This document shows, piece by piece, positions 59,048-64,000 of a stretch of DNA of 64,000 bases. The translations under genes were made by a program, and so were the position numbers. Origin of the DNA: an uncultured Pseudomonadota bacterium (GTDB lineage Bacteria > Pseudomonadota > Gammaproteobacteria > Burkholderiales > Burkholderiaceae_C); NCBI GenBank assembly GCA_945952465.1, contig CAMFIB010000001.1:868001-932000 (forward strand), written 5' to 3'. Below the pieces are notes generated by a model. The model was given only the letters and a program-made list of their open reading frames with translations, was not told the origin of the DNA and did not search any database. How positions within the stretch are numbered: the first letter of the stretch is position 1; each line of letters starts with the position of its first letter.

Positions 59048-59614
59048 ATGTTCTTCACCGTGCCCACGCTGATGACCTGGACGCGCATCGTCGCGATTCC
59101 GCTCATCGTCGGTGTCTTTTACCTGCCGCTCGAAGAGCCGGTGCGCAACCTGATTGCCACCGTCATGTTCGTGCTGTTCGCCGCCACAGACTGGCTCGAT
59201 GGCTTTCTGGCCCGCAAGCTCAACCAGGTGTCGTCGTTCGGCGCCTTCCTCGACCCGGTGGCCGACAAGTTCCTGGTCTGTGCGTCGCTGCTGGTGCTGG
59301 TGCACCTGCAGCGCACCGACGTGTTCGTGGCGCTGATCATCATCGGCCGCGAGATCGCCATTTCGGCGCTGCGCGAGTGGATGGCGCAGATCGGCGCGTC
59401 CAAGAGCGTTGCCGTGCACATGATCGGCAAGGTCAAGACTGTGGTGCAGATGGTGGCCATTCCCTTCCTGCTCTACAACGGGGTGCTGTTCGGCGTGATC
59501 CACACCGGCACCTGGGGCGTCTGGCTGATCTGGCTGTCGGCCATCTTCACGGTGTGGTCCATGGTGTATTACCTGCGCAAGGCCCTGCCCGAAATCCGCG
59601 CGCGCGCCAGATAG
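59048..59614 (+). CDS. pgsA: CDP-diacylglycerol-glycerol-3-phosphate 3-phosphatidyltransferase
   Basis: Makes phosphatidylglycerol phosphate in the inner membrane. The 188-residue product has the CDP-alcohol phosphotransferase motif D-x2-D-G-x2-A-R-x8-G-x3-D-x3-D (DWLDGFLARKLNQ, then FGAFLDPVADK) and about five membrane segments. Its position after uvrC is the common proteobacterial uvrC-pgsA order, separated here by the small lipoprotein gene. Confidence 0.94.
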   Translation: MFFTVPTLMTWTRIVAIPLIVGVFYLPLEEPVRNLIATVMFVLFAATDWLDGFLARKLNQVSSFGAFLDPVADKFLVCASLLVLVHLQRTDVFVALIIIGREIAISALREWMAQIGASKSVAVHMIGKVKTVVQMVAIPFLLYNGVLFGVIHTGTWGVWLIWLSAIFTVWSMVYYLRKALPEIRARAR

Positions 59615-59627
59615 AGGGTGACGCGAC

Positions 59628-60509
59628 ATGCATGAGCGGCCCGGCGGCAGGGGTGTCGCGGCGATGCCGCTGGTGTTCGTGCTGATCTGGAGCACCGGCT
59701 TCATCGTGGCGCGCTACGGCATGCCCTACGCCCCGCCCATGGGCTTTCTGGTCTGGCGTTACGCACTGTCGGTGCTGTGCTTTCTCCCATGGATCGTCAT
59801 TGCGCGTGTGCCGTGGCCCCGCGGCCGCGCCCAGTGGTTCCACCTGTGTGTCACGGGCGTGCTGATGCATGCGGGCTACCTCGGCGGCGTGTGGGCTGCG
59901 GTGAAGTCCGGCATGGGGTCGGGCCTGTGCGCGCTGATCGTCGGTCTGCAGCCCATCCTCACCGCAGTGTGGCTGTCGTCGCGCGGCGACAAGGTCAGCC
60001 GCAACCAATGGGTGGGGCTGGCGGCGGGCTTCCTGGGGCTGCTGCTGGTGGTGTCCGGCAAGCTTGGCGGCGAGGCGCATCTGGAGAGTCTGCTGTTTGC
60101 CGTTGGTGCGCTGTTGTGCATCACCTGCGGCACGCTGTATCAGAAGCACTTCGTCGCGCCGTGTGACGTGCGCACCGCCAACGCGGTGCAACTCATCGCC
60201 GCTTTCGTGGTGACGCTGCCAGTGGCACTGCTGGAGTCTGAAAGCATCCGCTGGACCACGCCGATGTTCGGGGCGCTGGCCTGGTCTGTGTTGGGCCTCA
60301 GCGTGGGCGCGAGTTCGCTGTTGTACCTGTTGATCCAGCGCGGTGCGGCGACCCGGGTGACCAGCATGTTCTACCTGGTGCCGCCGGTCACGGCGGCGAT
60401 GGCCTGGCTGCTGTTCAGCGAACCGGTGACGGTGGTGACGGTGGTGGGCACCGTGGTCACCGCGATCGGGGTGATGCTGGTGGTGCGGCAACCCGCCGCG
60501 CGGGCCTGA
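59628..60509 (+). CDS. EamA/DMT-family transporter
   Basis: The 293-residue inner-membrane protein has about ten membrane helices in two EamA halves (MPLVFVLIWSTGFIVARYGM at the start; GALAWSVLGLSVGASSLLYLL and VTAAMAWLLFSEPVTVVTVV in the second half). The family exports small metabolites or amino acids; substrate unknown. It begins 13 bp after pgsA. Confidence 0.9.
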   Translation: MHERPGGRGVAAMPLVFVLIWSTGFIVARYGMPYAPPMGFLVWRYALSVLCFLPWIVIARVPWPRGRAQWFHLCVTGVLMHAGYLGGVWAAVKSGMGSGLCALIVGLQPILTAVWLSSRGDKVSRNQWVGLAAGFLGLLLVVSGKLGGEAHLESLLFAVGALLCITCGTLYQKHFVAPCDVRTANAVQLIAAFVVTLPVALLESESIRWTTPMFGALAWSVLGLSVGASSLLYLLIQRGAATRVTSMFYLVPPVTAAMAWLLFSEPVTVVTVVGTVVTAIGVMLVVRQPAARA

Positions 60510-60532
60510 ACAATTTCGATGAGGAGCAGGGC

Positions 60533-61624
60533 ATGACGACGCAGCGCATTGCGGTGATCGCCGGCGACGGTATTGGTCAGGAGGTCATGCCCGAGGGGCT
60601 GCGGGTGCTGGAGGCTGCAGCCACGCGCTTCGGCATCGACCTGCAGTTCGACCATTTCGACTTTGCGTGCTGGCCTTACTTCGAGCGCCATGGCCGCATG
60701 CTGCCCGAGAACTGGCGCGACCTGATCGGCGGCCACGACGCCATCCTGTTCGGCGCGGTCGGCTGGCCCGAAAAAATTCCCGACCACATCTCGCTGTGGG
60801 GCTCGCTGCTGCAGTTTCGCCGCGTGTTCGATCAGTACGTCAACCTGCGGCCCGCGCGGCTGATGCCCGGCATCACGGCGCCGGTGGTGCGGCGCGACGG
60901 TTCGCCGCGCATGCCGGGCGAAATCGACATGATGATCGTCCGCGAAAACACCGAAGGCGAGTATTCCAGCATCGGCGGCCGCATGTTCGAAGGCACCGAG
61001 CGCGAGATCGTGCTGCAGGAGACCGTGATGACGCGCACCGGCATCGACCGCGTGTTGCGCTTCGCGTTCGAGCTGGCGCAGCGCCGGCCCCGCAAGCACC
61101 TGACCAGCGCCACCAAGTCCAACGGCATCGCGATCACCATGCCGTATTGGGATGAACGCGTGGCGGCCATGTCGCGCCACTACCCCGGCGTGCGGGTCGA
61201 CCAATTCCACATCGACATCCTCACCGCTCACTTCGTGCAACGGCCAGACGTGTTCGACGTGGTGGTCGCCAGCAACCTGTTCGGCGACATCCTCAGCGAC
61301 CTGGGGCCGGCCTGCACCGGCACCATCGGCATCGCCCCCAGCGCCAACCTCAACCCCGAGCGCACCCACCCGTCGCTGTTCGAGCCGGTGCATGGGTCCG
61401 CGCCGGACATCGCCGGCAAGGCGGTGGCCAACCCCATCGGTCAGATCTGGTGTGCCGCAATGATGCTGGACTTCCTCGGCTTCAAACCCGCGCACGATGC
61501 GATCCTGCACGCGATCGAGGGCGTGCTGGCCCCCCAAAGTGGTGCGCCGCGCACGCCCGACATCGGCGGCGCGGCGTCCACGTCCGATCTCGGACGCGCG
61601 ATTGCGCAGGCCGTTGCTTCGTGA
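60533..61624 (+). CDS. ttuC: Tartrate dehydrogenase/decarboxylase (isocitrate/isopropylmalate dehydrogenase family)
   Basis: Metal- and NAD-dependent beta-decarboxylating dehydrogenase; the TtuC branch acts on tartrate and D-malate. The 363-residue product has AVIAGDGIGQEVMPEG, the IVRENTEGEYSSIGGRMFEGT loop (split), SNLFGDILSDLGPACTGTIG and FEPVHGSAPDIAGK. The substrate loop fits tartrate dehydrogenase rather than LeuB. No other tartrate genes are near. AGGAGCAGG precedes ATG 60533. A 304-bp gap follows before the HU gene. Confidence 0.88.
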   Translation: MTTQRIAVIAGDGIGQEVMPEGLRVLEAAATRFGIDLQFDHFDFACWPYFERHGRMLPENWRDLIGGHDAILFGAVGWPEKIPDHISLWGSLLQFRRVFDQYVNLRPARLMPGITAPVVRRDGSPRMPGEIDMMIVRENTEGEYSSIGGRMFEGTEREIVLQETVMTRTGIDRVLRFAFELAQRRPRKHLTSATKSNGIAITMPYWDERVAAMSRHYPGVRVDQFHIDILTAHFVQRPDVFDVVVASNLFGDILSDLGPACTGTIGIAPSANLNPERTHPSLFEPVHGSAPDIAGKAVANPIGQIWCAAMMLDFLGFKPAHDAILHAIEGVLAPQSGAPRTPDIGGAASTSDLGRAIAQAVAS

Positions 61625-61928
61625 GCGCGAACGCTCTTGGTGCGGCCTTGATGCCCGCCCCTGCATGCAGTTGCCGTTCGCGTGAAAAGCAGCACGCTGC
61701 TCTCTGAAAAACCGACTAGAATCCGGTCCCGCGCTGCACCAGATGGGCAACTCGTATTGACACCCGGTGGTTCCGTCGTTTTAATATTCCTTGCCCCTGC
61801 AATTCGGCTCGCCGAGCATTCTGCAGGTCTGCGAATGACAGCAACACCCGGGCCGGCCGTCGCCTTCCATCGCATCTGCTGCCTGCGGCGCCACACCACC
61901 AACTAATTTTCTGAACGAGGGGACCCTT
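61625..61928 (+). promoter_or_regulatory. Intergenic region with hupB promoter and long leader
   Basis: This 304-bp gap has no gene. It contains a near-consensus promoter, TTGACA (61757-61762), 17-bp spacer, TTTAAT (61780-61785), predicting a leader of about 137 nt. A second possible -10, TAGAAT (61717-61722), lies upstream without a -35. Near the ttuC end, CGCGAACG (61626-61633) and CGTTCGCG (61675-61682) form an 8-bp inverted repeat with a 41-nt loop. Confidence 0.7.
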
Positions 61929-62201
61929 GTGAACAAGACCGAACTCATCGAGCACATCGCCAAGCACGCCGACATTTCCAAGGCGGCAGCCACGCGCGCA
62001 CTGGAATCCACCCTGGGCGCCGTGAAAACCACGCTGAAGAAAGGCGGCTCGGTTTCGCTCGTGGGTTTCGGCACTTTCGCTGTGGGCAAACGTGCGGCGC
62101 GTTCGGGCCGCAACCCGCGCACCGGCGCTGCGATTAAAATCAAGGCTGCCAAAGTGCCGAAGTTCCGTCCTGGCAAGGCACTGAAGGATGCTCTGAATTG
62201 A
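61929..62201 (+). CDS. hupB: HU-family histone-like DNA-binding protein
   Basis: Small dimeric nucleoid protein. The 90-residue product has the HU N-terminus [20 protein letters not shown] in which the first codon is GTG, the core [22 protein letters not shown] and the arm sequence, with a C-terminal [19 protein letters not shown] is at good spacing. tRNA-Val begins 16 bp after its stop, without a promoter between, so the two share a transcript. A long leader precedes it. Confidence 0.96.
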   Translation: MNKTELIEHIAKHADISKAAATRALESTLGAVKTTLKKGGSVSLVGFGTFAVGKRAARSGRNPRTGAAIKIKAAKVPKFRPGKALKDALN

Positions 62202-62217
62202 GCAATGTTTTCCGGTG

Positions 62218-62293
62218 GGGTGCTTAGCTCAGCTGGTAGAGCGGCGCCCTTACAAGGCGTAGGTCGGCGGTTCGAACCCGTCAGCACCCACCA
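62218..62293 (+). tRNA. tRNA-Val (anticodon UAC), CCA encoded
   Basis: The 76-nt gene folds as a standard cloverleaf: acceptor GGGTGCT with AGCACCC, D-arm region TAGCTCAGCTGGTAGAGC, anticodon stem GCGCC/GGCGT with loop CTTACAA (anticodon TAC), T-arm GGCGGTTCGAACCCGTC, discriminator A and an encoded CCA. It lies 16 bp after the HU gene and is followed by an intrinsic terminator. Confidence 0.97.
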
Positions 62294-62299
62294 AGCGAC

Positions 62300-62324
62300 A
62301 AGGCGAACGGATGTTCGCCTTTTT
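62300..62324 (+). terminator. Intrinsic terminator after tRNA-Val
   Basis: GGCGAAC (62302-62308), loop GGAT, GTTCGCC (62313-62319), then TTTTT (62320-62324). A perfect 7-bp stem extended by A-T pairs. It ends the hupB-tRNA transcript and isolates the downstream ppiD gene. Confidence 0.9.
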
Positions 62325-62349
62325 CATTTGTTGTCTCGAAAGATGCCGC

Positions 62350-64000
62350 ATGTTTGATTTCATCCGCAACCACTCCAAGACGGCCCTGTTCGTGCTGTTC
62401 TTGCTGGTCGTGCCGTCCTTCATCCTGATCGGCACCGGCGCGAACCGGATGACCGAGAAGACCGCTACCGTCGCCACGGTGGACGGCAAGGACATCACCC
62501 AGAGCGACTGGGATGCGGCCCACGAAAACGAGGCCCGGGCCCAGCGCGCGGCCAATCCGCAAATCGACCCCAAGGTGCTCGACACGCCGGAAGCCCGGTA
62601 CACAACGCTCGAGGCCATGGTGCGCGACCGCGTGTTGGCGGCGGCGGTGAACAAGCAGCATCTCTCGGTCAGCGACGCGCGGGTGGTTCAGGAGCTTCAG
62701 CAAAACCAGGTCATTGCCTCGTTGCGCAAGGCCGATGGCACGCTGGACATGGATCGCTACCGGCAACTCGCGGCCGCGCAGGGCATGACGCCCGAAATGC
62801 TGGAGGCCGGCATTCGCCGCAGCCTGTCGTTGCAGCAGGTGTCTGAAGGGCTTGGCAAGACCGGTTTCAGCCCCAAGGCTGTTGCTGATCGTGCGATCGA
62901 GCCCTTCTTCGAGCACCGCGAGGTTCGCATCGCCCGCTTCAAGACCGAAGATTATTTGAAGAAGGTCGCCCCGACGGACGCGGAGGTCGAGCAGTTCTAC
63001 AAAGACAACCCGAATCTGTTCCGCGCGCCTGAGCAGGCCGACATCGAGTACGTTGTGCTGGATCTGGATGCGGTCAAAAAGACGATCACGGTCGACGAGG
63101 CGGCGCTCAAGGCGTATTACGACCAGAATGCCGCGCGCCTGGCCGGCAAGGAAGAGCGCCGCGCCAGCCACATCCTGATCGCCGCCGCAAAGGACGCTTC
63201 GCCCGACGACCGCGCGAAGGCCAAGACCAAGGCCGAGCACTTGCTGGCCGAGATCAAGAAGGCGCCGCAGACCTTCGCCGAACTCGCCAAGAAGAATTCA
63301 CAGGACCCTGGCTCTGCGGCCAACGGCGGCGACCTTGATTTCTTCAGCCGCGGCGCGATGACCAAGAACTTCGAAGATGCGGTTTTTTCGATGAAGAAGG
63401 GCGATGTGAGCAACATCGTCGAAACGGAGTTCGGCTACCACATCATTCAGTTGACCGACGTGAAGCTGCCAAAGCAGAAGTCGTTTGAGGAGTCGCGCCC
63501 TGAGATCGAGACGGAATACCGCGCGCAGCAGGCCGCTGCGAAGTTTGCCGAGGCCGCCGAGACCTTTACCAATCTGGTCTACGAACAGTCCGACAGCCTG
63601 AAGCCGGTTGCCGACAAGCTCAAGCTGGCGGTCAAATCGGCCCAGAAACTCGGTCGTCAGCCGAGCGCCGACGCCAAAGGTGCGCTGGCCAGCCGCAAGC
63701 TGTTGGACGCCGTTTTCTCCCCAGACGCCACCGAGAAGAAGCGCAACACCGAAGCGGTCGAGGTCGGCCCGAACGAACTGGTCGCCGCACGCATCGTGCA
63801 TTACAACCCGGCTCGCACGCTCCCGTTCGCCGAGGTCAGCGCCATTGCGCGCGGCCGCCTGGTGGAGAAGCAGGCGCAGGCGCTGGCGATCAAAGAGGGC
63901 AAGGAGAAACTGGCCGCTTGGCAGGCCAATCCCGCCAGTGCGGTATGGCCGGAGTCTGTGCAGTTGTCGCGCGAAGACCAGAAGGCGCCGCAGGCCATCG
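62350..64000 (+). CDS. ppiD: PpiD-like periplasmic peptidyl-prolyl isomerase, partial
   Basis: Membrane-anchored folding factor for exported proteins near the SecYEG exit. The frame is open to the window end (550 codons seen; the C-terminus is missing). It has a short cytosolic N-terminus (MFDFIRNHSK), one membrane helix (TALFVLFLLVVPSFILIG), a SurA-like N-terminal domain (residues about 35-200), and a parvulin domain at about 268-367 (EERRASHILIAA to FGYHIIQL). In E. coli hupB is also directly before ppiD, with no tRNA between them. Its YfgM partner is encoded at 35.6 kb. Confidence 0.93.
   Translation, partial: MFDFIRNHSKTALFVLFLLVVPSFILIGTGANRMTEKTATVATVDGKDITQSDWDAAHENEARAQRAANPQIDPKVLDTPEARYTTLEAMVRDRVLAAAVNKQHLSVSDARVVQELQQNQVIASLRKADGTLDMDRYRQLAAAQGMTPEMLEAGIRRSLSLQQVSEGLGKTGFSPKAVADRAIEPFFEHREVRIARFKTEDYLKKVAPTDAEVEQFYKDNPNLFRAPEQADIEYVVLDLDAVKKTITVDEAALKAYYDQNAARLAGKEERRASHILIAAAKDASPDDRAKAKTKAEHLLAEIKKAPQTFAELAKKNSQDPGSAANGGDLDFFSRGAMTKNFEDAVFSMKKGDVSNIVETEFGYHIIQLTDVKLPKQKSFEESRPEIETEYRAQQAAAKFAEAAETFTNLVYEQSDSLKPVADKLKLAVKSAQKLGRQPSADAKGALASRKLLDAVFSPDATEKKRNTEAVEVGPNELVAARIVHYNPARTLPFAEVSAIARGRLVEKQAQALAIKEGKEKLAAWQANPASAVWPESVQLSREDQKAPQAI

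Overview
The window is about 64 kb of dense, GC-rich bacterial chromosome with short intergenic gaps and many ATGA/GTGA gene overlaps. Gene content and order (odhAB-lpd-zapE; ndk-rlmN-pilW-rodZ-ispG-hisS-yfgM-bamB-der-hfq-hflX-hflKC-yjeT-hisZ-purA; rluD/bamD divergent; EarP beside EF-P with Arg32; a phasin) point to a betaproteobacterium of the Burkholderiales, most likely Comamonadaceae (Acidovorax/Variovorax/Xylophilus-like). That placement rests on remembered protein families and gene order, not on a database search. I see no rRNA, CRISPR array, insertion sequence, prophage or integrase; it is core chromosome with a few accessory islands.

Layout. 1-2.4 kb: glnD (C-terminal part cut by the window edge) and map, minus strand. 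2.5-9.7 kb: purL, a secreted NlpC/P60 hydrolase, an AcuI-type reductase, a periplasmic sugar dehydrogenase and a small unknown gene. 9.7-12.7 kb: an HpaB/AbfD-like enzyme divergent from a TetR regulator, then an isochorismatase-like hydrolase. 12.8-15.5 kb: prpE and an isolated soxYZ pair. 15.7-23.2 kb: 2-oxoglutarate dehydrogenase (sucA, sucB, lpd), zapE and an exported coiled-coil protein. 23.3-29.5 kb: DinG/YoaA helicase, bamD, rluD, scpB, rluB. 29.6-47.1 kb: a long plus-strand series from ndk to a patatin lipoprotein covering nucleotide metabolism, RNA modification, isoprenoid synthesis, translation, outer-membrane assembly, ribosome GTPases, Hfq and the HflKC protease regulator. 47.1-51.2 kb: phasin with a strong promoter, a hot-dog thioesterase, a nitroreductase and a solitary sensor histidine kinase. 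51.3-56.5 kb: a 2-hydroxyacid dehydrogenase, rmuC, a LOG protein, efp and earP. 56.6-64 kb: uvrC, a TonB-like lipoprotein, pgsA, an EamA transporter, a tartrate dehydrogenase, an HU gene with tRNA-Val(UAC) directly behind it, and a PpiD-like chaperone cut by the window end.

The most unusual signal is a family of six short (about 59 bp) AT-richer repeats that align without gaps and all lie inside or at the 5' end of protein genes (purL, the sugar dehydrogenase, rluB, bamB, hisZ, earP). All are in the same orientation relative to the host gene, are read in all three frames and contain no stop. In two genes the repeat supplies much of the export signal. Other points of interest: a phasin promoter bracketed by two copies of a 15-bp motif, with a structured 3' region ending in a strong terminator; a TetR gene that appears leaderless with operator-like repeats; a 165-bp tandem duplication in rmuC; an Arg/Gly-rich tail on RluB; a 12-proline run in HflK in the same window as EF-P and its rhamnosyltransferase; and a tRNA-Val read through from an HU gene.
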